The notes: generated by a model not told the origin, from the letters alone. Counted from the first letter of the stretch, positions 19,167-31,798 are shown. The stretch: 64,000 bases of DNA from Adiantum capillus-veneris (GCA_014529385.2 CM043958.1:76794669-76858668), one strand, 5' to 3'. A program made the numbers and translations.

Positions 19167-22100
19167 AATTGTTCCAGTTGGTAATAGGTGAGGACTTTTG
19201 CCAGTAGTTTTCTATTACCTTAGGTGCCTCATCGAGTTGCAAGGGTGGTAAGGTACTCTCCCATGATCGAACTTGAAGTGGTTCATCAAGTGATTCTTGA
19301 ACACTGGGAGGTGTGGATTCCATTGTAGCTTTATGGAGGTGCACTATTGTGGGTGGAGGTTGTGGAGAAGCTTTTACCTCTATAAATGCATTACATGAGG
19401 AGCTAGAAGCTTCAAGGGACTCCCCCCTTCCTGAGCTAGGTGGAACAAATTGCTCTTTCTTCGATACCCAAACTAGCTCTGGAGCGGGTGTGTAGCATTC
19501 TATGATTTTTTTCTTTCCGTGATCGTTGATTCATTTTAGAGCTACAGGATTGGTGCACATGGGTTAGGTGACAAGTAAGAACACAATCTACGTTTTGGCA
19601 CCCATATTTGATCATTTCCTTGATAGTAGCCTTGGGCTTCCAATAGTCGTTTAGGAATCCACCGCCACGTTTCCTTACATTTCTTGGAGCGAGTGGACGT
19701 TTCTTGCAAGGCTTCTGTTTCTTAGCACTAGCTATGGTTGCTAAAGAAGCTTTAGGGACCCACTTGTATGTTTTCTTCATTATATTAGGATGAGTCTTGT
19801 CAAAAGCTATATACATTGCTTGTAGCATATTTAAGGGTACAGGCATTTCATCCCCCTCAGGTATTCCCAGGTCATCCCCCTATTTCCCCAAATTGTCTAT
19901 GGTTGCTGCTAGGTGGACCCAATCCACATTGTCCGACTCAGTCATCCCAGGTAGTACATCCATATAAGGAGAATCTTCCCCAACATCAGTGTCCGCTTTA
20001 CACGTGTAACAATACTGCAATGGGGCCGAGTGAACTGTGGTGTCAGATATATGATCAATTATAAACCTGTTTCCTAGAAGATGTGCTCAACCAGTCACAA
20101 GATCCACTCGAATGACAGAAACTTGGAACTGCAAGTAGACATGGTTTTTAGACCAGTCATGCACCATTTTTGCTTCCCTCATGAAAGGACGTCCTAAGAT
20201 CATCTCAAATGCCATAGTGTGCTTGGATAAATCCATAACAATGAAAATAACTCTTATTTTATGTCCAAAGACCTTGATCTTGAGATCTTCTAGCATCCCA
20301 ATAGGTTTAACAATAGACCCATTGGCCATCTTCACTACTATGGTTGTGGTCGCAAGGTGAGGTCTTCCCATAGTTTCTCAGCAATTTTTAGTCACAATGC
20401 TAACCCCAGCGCCACCATCAAGGATTCCCTTCACAGTTAATCCCTTAGTAGTGATTGGTATGGTTGCATTGGATTCATCACCCTCAAAGTATTGTCCAAA
20501 CTTGTTAACAGGTATTTCTATAACAAGGTTCTCATCTAGGTTGGGTTGTGGATCTAAGTGTTCCTCCTCTATTGGCATCTCCCCAGCTCCATCCATCTAT
20601 GCAAATTGTGGTAGCTCAAACTTCAGTTCTCCATTGAGGAAGGCTCGAAGAGCTGAGACTATCTCAGGGTCTTTATATAGTTTCGACATGATGGTGGTTC
20701 TAACTACTGAAGACATGAAATCCATCAATTTGGCAATGTTTAACGACACCTTTTGGACTTCAGTCCCTTGACGTGGGGAAGATGGGATCTCCATTTCTTC
20801 GATAGGATCAAGTAGTCCCTCTATAAACATTCTTTCCATCAAGAAGTGACTACGCCCACTTTCCATGACTTTAAGTCACTTTCTTCTTGGATGACACTAG
20901 GTATGGCTAAGGGTCTATGGACTTGGTGAGGTTGTTGTTGCATAGGGGACACGGTGTCTGTAATCTAGATCTGCCTAGATGTTGGTTCTAGATCCCTTTG
21001 GGTATCTTCTACCAAACTCCTTAATTGCTTGACTCGCTCACTCTCCTCTGTAGGATTTGGATAAGTTCCTATCTTCTTGGATCCTGGCCATTGTGGCTCA
21101 TGAAGATCTTCCTTGTTGGTTTCTATCTTAGTGGTCGTTTTGGTCTCCATGGTTTCACCTAGATCAGAATCCTCTTCAGCATCGTTCATATATACGGGGT
21201 CGTCACCGGTCCCTATGTTGGTCTTTGAATTAGGGTCTGACTTCGCTGCTTTTTGCGATCTCTTCCTTCGTGTTTTCTTCTTTTTTTGAGAATGGGCAAT
21301 TGATGCCGTGTCTCTTTCCTCAAGAATATAATTTTGTTTTTGGAGCATCGATCGTGTGAGTACGTTTACTGGTACCACAAGTGTACTTTCTGATGGCTCC
21401 TCGGTAACTTCAATCAAGTTTAATGACGTGATATTTAGTGCATTTGGATTATTTGGACATTGGGCAATCAAATGATCTATCTCACATCGATTACGCATGA
21501 GTATCGGCATTGTAGACATGATCGCTTGATTGGTTTGCATTAGTGTGGCGTTCTTTTGTAGCCTAATAGTACACTCCGCTACATGATGTGGACCTCCACA
21601 CTCATAGCATTGAAGAGGTGGTCTGTCATAATAATCAATATCTAATTCTCCTAAATGATTTTCTCATATTAAACTGATCATTTAATGTGGGGAAGTGCCA
21701 AGGGAGAAAAAGCTAGAATATTGGTTAAGTTAGCAGACCGGCCACAGTAGGGATCCAAAGGAGGGAAAATAGGGATCCAAAGGGGGGGCCATCTGCAAAA
21801 GAGCCATGTGAAACAACGGGCTAAAAAGACCCTAAGGTTCAGCCCATTAAGACTTCCAAAATGCTAAGGTTCCAAAATTCAAAGGTTGTGTCCAAAGGTC
21901 AACCTTAGGGAAAATTGGATGCTTAGTGTGTACCCAAAAAGTCTTTCTGCATCCCTACATGGGAGGGGGCGAGCCCCAAAGCTAGGGGATGAGAGAGAAA
22001 ACCACACACACACACACAGGCTCCCTTTACACAAAGGGAATGAGGGACACATGTCAGCTCCCTAGGCCAGATGCCCACAAGGTATGCCCAATTCCTATTG

Positions 22101-25100
22101 GAAGACCCTTGAAGTGGACCAATGAGAATTAGGCTAGAGTAAATCTAGTTTAATTAATTTAAAAACATTTAATAAAAGAAACCAATAAGAATTAAGTGTC
22201 CTAGAAGACTATTGGGCAGTCTCCCAAGGGGTCCAATGAGCATTCAGGAGCCCCATGGCTTGCCTGATTCCTATTGGCCAGGAGGCAAAGGGGTCCAATG
22301 AGAGTTTAGTTTAATTATTTAATTATCTAAAGCTCTCACAAAAGGGGAAAGGGGGACACATGTCAGAAGGCTATCACTTATGCTGCTTAATCCCTATTGG
22401 CTTGACCTGGGGAGGTCCAATGAGGCAAAAGCCAGCCTAACTTAGCAGCTAGGGCTCGCCCAAGAGAGAGAGGGGGCTGATTTTTGCTTGGCATTCACTC
22501 TCACATTCTCACACTTGACCATGTGTGAAGGGAAAATACTCTATCTCCTCCCAAGCTTTAATGGAGAGCTCATCACCTACTCCAAGCTTGTGAGATAGAA
22601 GCCTACATCAACACTCTCTTGGCATGTGGATGCAAATCCAACCAAGAGCCAAGCTTCAATGAATGCTCATCTTCTCTACCAAGCTAATTACTAAGCTAAG
22701 CTATGCTAATATGAGTGATTATGTGAGGAGATGTACTTCTTTCTCGTAAGATACTTCTTTTTCCTCTCAATCTACTCTCATACCCTGCTAGCTCTCACCA
22801 TCTTCGAAGGTGTGTGAGGTCTTGGGTCTGAGAACGGGGATAATTCAAGTTGTGTTTGATTAAGTGTTTTGCTTGGTGTATGAAGCTTCCATCTTCATTG
22901 CACTAGCTCGTCTTGAAGGAACACAAAGAATTGTATTGTACAATGTCTCTCTTGATGGGAGAAACCATAATACAAAGCCTTTTGGAGGGGGGACCGGCTC
23001 CATGCAAATCCGGTCCTCAACTGTTGTCAATAGCTTAATTGCTCTCTCTTTTGAAAGTATTGTCGATGCTATCTAACTAGGTGTTATGCTTTTTGTTGCT
23101 CTCTCCACCAAAGCACTCTTGTAATTCTCATTAGAAATCAACTCTAATGAAATGCTCACTATGTTCATGCTAATTTCCGCTACACATAAGATTTTAGGCC
23201 ATTAAATGTTACATGGTCTCTTAGCAGTGTCATTGATATTTTGGCCTCTTGCCGCAAGAGCATCTACTTGATATACAGGTTTGACTTGTCCATGTGTTGT
23301 GATGTTTGTTCAAGAGGTGGGGCCGGCATCAATGCAGGCACTCGAGGTGTGTCTGTCCATGCTAAGGTTGGTCTATTGGCCATCGTGCGCTTAAATACTA
23401 TGCAATCCTTAGCTTGATGACCATACCTCCCACAGGCATTGCATTTCCCATTGAATTTTACTCTAAAAGTAGGGCATTTACTGGTACTATGCGGTCCATA
23501 GCATACTGAGCACCATTGTTCCTCCCTTCTTGGATACATATGATTGTTTTGCAGAGCACGATTGTCTCTAAGACTCTATTGAATAGCCTTGGTGAGATCT
23601 GCTAAAGTCATCTCAGATATCTTTGGCTCCTTAGCAATAGGCTTTAGGGTCATTGGCTAATGCCCTGATGCTTGCGAGCTAATAGATTTAGGCTCAACAG
23701 ACACTCTTTCTCCTTGAATCATTAAATTATCCTCCAATTGGATCGCATTGGTGGTGACTGTTTCCCAAGTGGTGATACCGTAATCCCCTAATGAATCTAT
23801 CAAGCAATTGATTATTATTGAATCGCTCATTTGGATTACAACTAGAATTCAAATGCTTCAAGAGACTAATAAAGTCTCTCACCGACTCTCCTTCCTCTCG
23901 TTGGGCTTTCTGGAGTTGAAAGGCTACTCCCCAAAGCACTCCCTCTCGTATGTATTCTTTCAAGAACAGTCTCCTAAGAGTAGGGTAAATCATTTTTTCT
24001 TCCCCTTAGGGTTCTATACCAATCCCTAGCCTTTCCACTTAAGGTTAGGCTTAAAGCATTACTCTTATGCAGGTCATTGTGTTCTCCTAGAGAATCGCAT
24101 ATTTGTTCAAACACTTCGATATGATTTCTCACATCCCCATCTCCACTAACTTTTTGTTTGATCTTGGCTATTTGTACTGCCTTACTTCGAAGCTCTCTAT
24201 CAGGCATGTTACGCATATTCTCAGCAATAGATTGACCAATAGCTTGAGCAAATGTTGCCAAGTCACCTAAGTAAGCAGGCATCGTGGGTGAAGGTGCTCC
24301 AGAGACCACATGTGGAGTAGGTATTGGCATTGAGCTTGGCGCATAGGAAGACCTTGGGTTCCACGTTGGGTACAATGTTGTGCCATGTGGCGGCCCAAAG
24401 TTCATATGTGTGGCCCTAGGCATAGCATACATCGGATGTGACATGCTAATGCTAGCCGGTATTGTCCCATGGAAATAAGAGCTTGGGTGTTGTGGTTGTG
24501 GAGCATAGGTAGTTGAAACAATGGGAGGGGTAGGAGCTACATGAGTACGAGGACCCATGGGTGTATATGATTGGTACACACTTGTAGGTACTATTGCAGG
24601 CATTGACCTACCATATAGCGGTGCTTTACTAACAAATGAGGTCCTAGCGTGTTTCTTGGCATGCCCATCATTGGACTAGGCATGGTAGCCGTGGTATCAT
24701 CAAGGGAAAGATGAGCTAGACTTGGAAAGGTAAAGCTATCACTTGTGGGCTCAGATTTCACTAAGACCCCTAGAGAAACAACATATGGAGGATCCATCAG
24801 ACTTACCGAGGGAGTTTCCATTTGCGATAAGGTCGGTTGTTTAGCCTTCCCTGTATCCAAGAATCTCATGAGACCCGTTGAAGGCATGTTGATCCCCTTG
24901 TTCTGTCTCTCTAACTCAATGACGCTATGGATGACTTCACAAACTCTTTGTTGTTGATCCTCCACACTAGTAGCACCCATTGTGGATTGTAGGACATCTA
25001 ACCAACCCACGTGATAGGTGTTACCTGTGTATAAGTCGGTTAGAGTTTCCGTTTGTAGTTTGTACTCCCAGTTCTCATTTAAGAACGCTCCATCTAGGAT

Positions 25101-25789
25101 TGAGGTGCTAGGGGTGTCCCTTGAGCTAGATGCAATGTTGCTTTCTAGGGGTTGGCCTTTAGCGGTTGCTAAATCAGGAGCACCCAATTTCTCTCTTAGC
25201 AGCTCTCGATTTCCTTTTCCCTTGCTGCAAGGATATATCGCTCAACCTCTTGCACTTCGGCAAGGCTTCTACCATCGGGTAATATGACCTCGGAGGGGAA
25301 TAGCTCTGAAGAGTCAAGAGGTGCAGTGAATGAAGTATTCGGTGCACATTCTCTAAGGGCATAGGGTCTACGTTGGTCATGAATGGAGAATTTACTTCCC
25401 CACCCCCCTCGTTTACATCATTAGCTCCATGTTCGGAGCGAGTGGCTCTACTAAAGGGTTTCTTCAAGCGGCTCAGCACGCTCGGCCCGGAGCTTGGACC
25501 CATGGCATGCATGTCTTGGCTTAAGCTAATTGGATTAGGAATTGGGGAACCCTCCATGACGTCGTAGTCAGAGGAAGAGTCACTAGCCGCCATGTTCGGG
25601 TTTTGGTTTGTACTACCTTGGGTCCCCGCCGAGGGCTCGGAACCTAAGGTAGGTGGATAATGACAACTCGCGTAAGTCAAAATTCTCTCTAGTTGCTTTG
25701 TCTCTAGCACACGACCAGAGAGCAGATGCATGTGCCTTTGACACCCTACAAGCGTCGGCGAATAACCTCGAAGGTTAACCGCTTACTTT
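19063..25789 (-). pseudogene. Element B2: gag-protease LTR element without reverse transcriptase (minus strand), split by a solo LTR
   Basis: From right to left: gag N-terminus (25731-24591, several frameshifts), gag core (24603-23727, with DWYRTLR, LFLKEYIREG and EGESVRDFIS), zinc knuckles (23539-23430, CSVCYGPHSTSKC then CNACGRYGHQAKDC), interruption by a solo LTR at 21624-23213, a further knuckle (CYECGGPH near 21605-21570), the pre-protease region (21540-20597), and the protease with DGGAGVSIV (about 20420) and MILGRPF (about 20190). A basic linker (19846-19436) follows, and then the similarity fades without any RT, RNase H or integrase. Copy B1 is likewise gag-protease only as far as seen. 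Probably non-autonomous. Confidence 0.8.
21624..23213 (+). mobile_element. Solo LTR of the element D family, inserted in B2
   Basis: 1590 bp, TGTCATAATA at the left and TGTTACA at the right, matching the LTRs of element D (27515-29096, 34803-36387) along its length with visibly more differences than those two show to each other. It is flanked by a perfect 5-bp duplication, TGGTC at 21619-21623 and 23214-23218. Both sides continue into B2 gag sequence. An LTR with target duplication but no internal region results from LTR-LTR recombination. Confidence 0.95.
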
Positions 25790-26467
25790 TTTAGGCGTCC
25801 GTTTTCACTCGTTTTTTTAAGTTTTTTAATGATCGGTTTTTTTTATTAAAGTGTGTGATAGCTCGAAACAAGCGTATCACTCAGAGGGTCACGGTGTGCT
25901 TTATAGCGCAACCTTCGGTCACCTAAAGCTCCGTTGGTCCTCAAAAAAGTCGATTTTTAGCTACGTGTGAAGCTAAAATACGTAATTTCAAAGGGCGACT
26001 AAGGCCTGCGTCTGAGCGTGAGCTTGGGCTTGGTTTTGGGCTTGGGTCTAGGAGATATTCCCGATCCTGGTCCTACCTTTAAAATTTTGGATTTTTTAAA
26101 AATTTTATTATTCTTTTTTTTTGGGGGGGATAAGGTCGTCGCGGCCTGCGCGCGAGCACACACACACTCTACCTACCTACTTACAACTAATACACCTACT
26201 ATTACACACTAACACACTTCATTAGCTCTCACAGATCTACTTCCTACTTACTGTACTTTGCATTACATAGAACTAACAACCTTAATACTAAGGCCTTATC
26301 ACAGAGAAAACACAGTAACCTTTCAAAACTTCATTAACAAAGAAATACACAGTAGCAACACAAAATCCTTCTTCTCAACACACACACCTTCCTTCCTTAC
26401 CCTTCCTACAATTGAAATTGCACCACAAAAGAAGCACAGAGTGCCATTCAAGCTTAGTGTATGGCAT
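25790..26467 (-). other. Untranslated leader of B2
   Basis: Between the primer site and gag. It is AT-rich with (CA)-rich and poly-pyrimidine stretches and no ORF. B1 lacks it: B1 and B2 match up to CGGTTAACCTTCGAGG and diverge just beyond 25789 (17019 in B1). Confidence 0.55.
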
Positions 26468-26485
26468 TCCCCGGCAACCGTGCCA
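26468..26485 (-). promoter_or_regulatory. Primer binding site of B2, tRNA-Asp type
   Basis: On the minus strand TGGCACGGTTGCCGGGGA lies a few bases after the LTR end. It matches the complement of the 3' end of plant tRNA-Asp (TGGCGCCGTTGCCGGGGA) at 16 of 18 positions. This primer is known from Athila-type and related Ty3/gypsy elements. Confidence 0.8.
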
Positions 26486-26491
26486 AAAATA

Positions 26492-26534
26492 TGCGTGTAT
26501 ATCGTACGTGTCAATGCACTCTCACTCTCACTCA

Positions 26535-26609
<75 letters not shown>

Positions 26610-26919
26610 GCATATACACACACACACAAGGAGATGAAGTAGAAGAAGATGAAGATGGATCAAGAGCACTCTTCAATTGCACAAATGAGAGAATGAGTGA
26701 ATTTTAGGTTTAGGTTACTTTTATATGAGCTTGCCCCATTCACACTTGGGCACCCATGCTTAGCCAACTAATCCCTTGAATGTTCCAATTAGAGTACGCC
26801 TCTCATCAGCGATCACTCTTACCCTTTTCCTATTGGACCAACAAGCCCGGTACCTGACTCTACCAAATAAATAATACGGCATCCGTCTTAGGTGATAGGA
26901 ATTTGTGTGAGGGTTAACA
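26492..26919 (-). repeat. 5' LTR of B2 (about 428 bp)
   Basis: Starts TGTTAACCC at 26919 and ends ACGCA at 26492 (minus strand), just before the primer site. It has a TATA box in TCATATAAAAGT (about 26718-26729) and a long (GA)n tract (26537-26607). Upstream half as in 17041-17559 and 18158-18640; the 3' end differs from those copies after the GA tract. Confidence 0.75.
26537..26607 (+). repeat. (CT)n microsatellite in the B2 LTR
   Basis: About 70 bases of CT repeat, at the same LTR position as 17159-17250. Confidence 0.95.
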
Positions 26920-26928
26920 TAAGGTCTT

Positions 26929-27246
26929 CTCAAAGATACTCCTAAGATTAGGTTATGTCAAATAGGAATAAGGGAATCAGATATTCTAAAGACAACCTTC
27001 AACACACAATATGGCCATTCTGAATTTATAAGAATGACATTTAGTCTGACTAGTACACCGGTTATATTTGAGGAAGAACACTAATTCCACTTAAGGAAGG
27101 TGCTAGATCTTCTTCGACAACACAAACTATATGCTAAGACAAGCAAGTGTACATTCTTCTCTACAAAGATCAAATACTTAGGATATATTTTTCCTCAAGA
27201 AGGCATTTTAGTGGACCACGGTAAAGTTCAAAACATTCTTGAATGA
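26929..27246 (+). pseudogene. Ty3/gypsy reverse transcriptase fragment with the catalytic block deleted
   Basis: Translates (with one frameshift near 26960) into RT blocks: FSKI-LRLGY, then ILKTTFNTQYG and RMTFSLTSTPVIF. It then jumps directly to EEH, HLRKVLDLLRQHKLYAKTSK and IKYLGYIF, ending at a stop at 27244. About 30 residues that should hold the FxDD catalytic motif are absent, and a TAA follows EEEH. The left end adjoins the B2 LTR, which probably inserted into it. Confidence 0.8.
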
Positions 27247-27514
27247 ACCCAGCCATCAGTGTGACGTGGGAGATGCATAGCTAAAAATATCGATATGCGA
27301 GGTAGAAAGGAAAAAAAAATGCACCCAAAATAATGCACTCACATGCCTATATAAAAAGGAAGATGATGAGTACAAAACATAGAGAACAAGAGAACTTTGC
27401 CTCAAAAGTTTTGCATGGCAGCAAGAGCACACTGGCTCGACACTTTTGACATTGTCACCTCCTCTCTCCACGACTTTTTCCAAGCCAACCAACCAAGGCA
27501 TAGTCCTTGATATA
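27247..27514 (+). other. Host DNA left of element D, with an open frame that resumes right of it
   Basis: Contains a TATA-like CTATATAAAAAGG near 27348. With element D and one ATATA copy removed, a frame open from 27383 reads through the insertion point into 36393-36500 (about 80 codons, ending NFAGDHPPPE then TAG), without an ATG until late. Possibly an exon disrupted by D; it could be chance. Confidence 0.25.
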
Positions 27515-29096
27515 TGTCATAATAATCAATATCTAATTCTCCTAAATGATTTTCTCATATTAAACTGATCATTTAATGTGGGGAAGTGCCAGGGGAGAAA
27601 AGGCTAGAATATTGGTTAAGCTAGTAGACCGGCCACAGTAGGGATCCAAAGGAGGGAAAATAGGGATCCAAAGGGGGGGCCATCTGCAAAAGAGCCATGT
27701 GCAACAATGGGCTAAAAAGACCCTAAGGTTCAGCCCATTAAGACTTCCAAAATGCTAAGGTTCCAAAATTCAAAGGTTGTGTCCAAAGGGTTAAAGCTTA
27801 GGGGGAAATTGGATGCTTTGTGTGCTCTCCAAAGTCAACACATATCCCTACATGGGAGGGGGCGAGCCCTTCTTCTAGGGGATGAGAGAGAAATCCACAC
27901 ACACAGGCTCCCTTTACACAAAGGGAATGAGGGACACATGTCAGCTCCCTAGGCCAGATGCCCACAAGGTGTGCCCAATTTCTATTGGATGACCCTTGAA
28001 GTGGACCAATGAGAATTAAGCTAGAGTAAATCTAGTTTAATTAATTTAAAAACATTTAATAAAAGAAACCAATGAGAATTAAGTCTCCTAGAAGACTATT
28101 GGGCAGTCTCCCAAGGGGTCCAATGAGCATTCAGGAGCCCAATGGCTTGCCTGATTCCTATTGGCCAGGAGGCAAAGGGGTCCAATGAGAGTTTAGTTTA
28201 ATTATTTAATTACCTAAAGCTCTCACAAAAGGGGAAAGGGGGACACATGTCAAAAGGCTATCACTTATGCTGCTTAATTGTGATTGGCTTGACTTGGGGA
28301 GGGCCAATGAGGCTGGAGCAAGAGCAAATAGCAAGGGGGCTCGCCCAAGAGAGAGAGGGGGCTGATTTTTGCAAGGCATTATCACACACACACTCACACA
28401 ATCTCATGTGTGAAGAAAGAGAAGACTATCTCTTCCCAAGCTTTAATGGAGAGCTCATCACCTACTCCAAGCTTGTGAGATAGAAGCCTACATCAACACA
28501 CTCTTGGCATGTGGATGCAAATCCAACCAAGAGCCAAGCTTCAATGCATGCTCATCTCCTCTACCAAGCTAATTACTAAGCTAAGCTATGCTAATATGAG
28601 TGATTATGTGAGGAGATGTACATCTTTCTCGTAAGATACTCCTTCTTCCTCTCAATCTACTCTCATACCCTGCTAGCTCTCACCATCTTCGAAGGTGCAT
28701 GAGGTCTTGGGTCTGAGAACGGGGATAATTCAAGTTGTGTTTGCTAAGTGTTTGCTTAGTGCATGAAGCTTTCATCTTCATTGCACTAGCTAGTCTTGAA
28801 GGAACACAAAGAATTGTATTGTACAATGTCTCTCTTGATGGGAGAAACCATAATACAAAGCCTTTTGGAGGGGGGACCGGCTCCATGCAAATCCGGTCCT
28901 AAACTGTTGTCATTAGCTTAATTTCTCTCTCTTTTGAAAGTATTGTCGATGCTATCTAACTAGGTGTTATGCTTTTTGTTGCTCTCTCCACCCAAGCACT
29001 CCTGTAATTCTCATTAGGAATCTATTCTAATGAAATTCCCACTATGTTCATGCTCATTTCCGCTACACACAAGTTATTAGGTTATTAAATGTTACA
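27515..29096 (+). repeat. 5' LTR of element D (1582 bp)
   Basis: TGTCATA to TTACA, followed at once by the primer site. The related solo copy is at 21624-23213. No coding content; short ORFs here are LTR sequence. Confidence 0.95.
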
Positions 29097-29097
29097 T

Positions 29098-29109
29098 TGG
29101 TATTAGAGC
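29098..29109 (+). promoter_or_regulatory. Primer binding site of element D
   Basis: TGGTATTAGAGC differs from the initiator-methionine tRNA complement TGGTATCAGAGC at one base. Confidence 0.9.
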
Positions 29110-29513
29110 TCAAGGTTTCTCTTTTCTTGCTCAAGAAGGGAGGTCCTCAAGCTAGCTACAAATGGTTGGTATTATTAATTGCCTGTGAGTAAGTAGAATA
29201 GGGATTTTTCAGCCTTGCAGTGCACCTGCCTTTGTACAGTTAACGGGGCATCACCGTCGAGAGCTATGGTCTTAATAGTGGATTCCTACGGGGCTTGCCT
29301 ACGGCTTAACCACTATTGAGCTATTAGAAGCTTGACAGGAGCCGGTGCTGTTTTGGTGTCGAAAGACCCTCTCTTCTATTCCTTGCAATTAATGGTATTC
29401 GAGCCGCGGGTACAGTAGCTTGAGTGCTTTTTATAAAGGGGTAAAGAGGAGTAGCAATTAAGGCTTGAAGTGCCAAAGTACACCTAAAAAGTTTACACCT
29501 AAAAGTTGTTAGA
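29110..29513 (+). other. Leader of element D
   Basis: About 400 bases between primer site and gag ATG; no ORF of note. Confidence 0.6.
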
Positions 29514-31024
29514 ATGGCTGACAATAGTAAAGAGAGTGAAATTAATGTTGATAACTTTGATTTCGCTCATGAGCAAGCTACTAATGATGCTTCAATGCTT
29601 GTTAACTATCTTGTTTCTAGGCTTCAACAAGCCATGGGCAATCCATCTCTCCAAAGTGAAGTGCAACGGCAGCTCCGTGCTCACGGGATTCTCCAAGCTC
29701 ATCACCATGACGAGAGAACACCTAGGAAGCCTCCTTGTGAGACTACCAAAAGAGGTCTCTCTCCGATTCGGGAAGAAGAAGAGAATCCATAGGAAGGGCT
29801 CAAGAATTTACTTCTTGATGATGCATCTCCTTCCCAAAGGAGAACTCAAGAGCCTCCACCGAAGGAACGAGAAAGAAGCGAGTCTCCCGTCACCTCGCAG
29901 AGATGGCTCCACGAAGACGGCGGGCTAAATGCTCTCCATCACCACCAAAGCAGAGAAGACCATCGTATTCTTCTACTCACCACAATTCAAAGAGGGATGA
30001 TAAAAAGCAAGAGAAGAAAAAGGCGAGAAAGAGGACACCCTCTTCTCCATCTTCTTCATCCTCTTCCTCTTATGAAAGTGATGGTGAAGACGACAAAGAT
30101 CAAGACAAGAAAAAGGCGAGAAAGAGGTCACCCTCTTCTCCACCTTCTTCAAATTCTTCACCTTCTGAAGAAAGTGATGGTGCAACCTTTGAACCATCAA
30201 AAAGAAGAGGCCATAGGAAATCCTATGCCGCATGGAAGAGGTCGTCCAAGCTGAAGAAATTCAAAGAGGGAGGGAAGAGCATCTCTTTCCTTACTTATGA
30301 TGGCACCTTTGGTGCTACGGACAAAGTCTTGGCCTTTATCCAGCAATTCGATGCGGCGTTTGGAGACGAGGGCTTCACGGAGTCCTCTAAGCTACGCCAG
30401 GTAGCTATGCACTTTCAAAATTCCATGAGACAATGGTGGTCTAGCCTACGAGCCAACGGTGAAGCTCCAAGAACATGGAAAGCTTTAAGAGCTTCCATTA
30501 TGAAGCAGTTTTTGGCCACCGATGCCAAAGATAAAGTACTCACCAAATGGCGAAGCTTAAAGCTCTCTCCCAATGAATCCATCCACAAATATGTAGACAA
30601 GTTTTGGGACCTACAACTCAAAGCCATTGTCTTCAAAAAGTTTTTGGAGAGCAAAAGCAACAATTTTGTGCGGGCTTAACCGAAGAAATGGCGGAGTATG
30701 TCAACTCCCAAAGGCCACGTACCATATCGGTGGTAATACACCACACTATGGTGGCCTCTCAAATGGGGGGCTAAAAGAAATAATAAGCCCCCGGAAAACA
30801 AGGGTTCCAATGAGCCTAAGGGGAAGGACAATGTCCAAAAGTCTCCTAAGGGCAACTCCAACAAAGCTCAAGAGAAGGGAGTTTACAAAGGTAAGAATAA
30901 ACTCTCTCCTGAAGAGCTTGAGCGTTATCGTAAGGATAACTGGTGCTTCAAGTGCGACAAACAAGGGCATGCGTACCGCGATTTTCCCCAAAAGAACAAC
31001 CGCCAAGATCCTCCTAGAGCTTCC
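29514..31024 (+). pseudogene. Gag of element D, frameshifted
   Basis: The first frame (29514-29792, true ATG, MADNSKESEINVDNFDF) stops early. The main gag body continues in another frame (29903-30679) with a Lys/Ser-rich low-complexity stretch, then the gag core (YDGTFGATDKVLAFIQQFD, MRQWWSSLR, ESIHKYVDKFWDLQLKA). Another shift occurs near 30661, after which the frame with TEEMAEYVNSQRPRT carries on. By 30941 the zinc knuckle CFKCDKQGHAYRDF reads in the pol frame, its last Cys replaced by Phe. So several lesions make this gag non-functional. Confidence 0.85.
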
Positions 31025-31771
31025 TTGGTTGAAATCCAAGAGGAGGAGACTCACCAAACTCACCACAAAGGATCTCCTCTATGCCATGCTTGGGGAAAGG
31101 TAAGAGAACATGATGCTTTTATTCTCTTTGACCCTGGTTCTACTCACAATTTTATATCTATGGAGTTAGCCACCAAGCTAGGCATACAATCCTATGAGAT
31201 GGGAGATGTCCTACCCCCAGACAGTGCCTTCAAGGGGCAAGAAGCTTCAGTCACTCCCTTAATTGGGAAATTGAGGCTTCATGTCCAAGGCTATGTGGAC
31301 AAAGAGGACTTCTTTATCTCTCCTCTCAAGCATGAGGATGTAATCCTAGGGGCACCATGGTTTGACCGCCTGGCTGCCAATGTTAAATTTCCTGAAAGGA
31401 GAATCTCCTTTAAGTTCAGGGAAAAAGACATGTATATAGATGCTAAGGAAATGGGTAACACCATCCCCATTGTACATACACCAGCTTTCAACAAGTCAAT
31501 AAAGAGCTCTATTTCCGTGTACATGATTTTTGTTAAAGACTCTCAAAATGAACCTAATGCTTTAACAAAAGAAAATAAAAGCAACCAAAAGGAATTAGAG
31601 TTATTTAATTTTCTCAAGGGGTTCCAAGATGTTTTTATTGACGACATCCCTTGTGAGCTACCTCCTAAACGAGGTAATGATGACCATGCAATTGAACTTC
31701 TTCCAAGAATTTCACCGCCTAACAAACCTCCTTATAGAGTTTCTCAAGCTCAACAAGAGGAGATTATGTAG
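31025..31771 (+). pseudogene. Protease region of element D, ending at a premature TAG
   Basis: The aspartic protease has FDPGSTHNFIS (Asp at 31130-31132) and DVILGAPWFDRL. It continues into the RT N-terminal linker (NKPPYRVSQAQQEEIM), where TAG at 31769-31771 interrupts. The same frame goes on after it with ELVEKGMVRPSSSPF. Confidence 0.85.
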
Positions 31772-31798
31772 CAAGGGCATGAGTTAGTTGAGAAGGGT

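Noticed and set aside
22864-23076. ORF with MQIRSSTVV also seen at 28770 and 36026
   Set aside because: Part of the D-family LTR, repeated only because the LTR is repeated.
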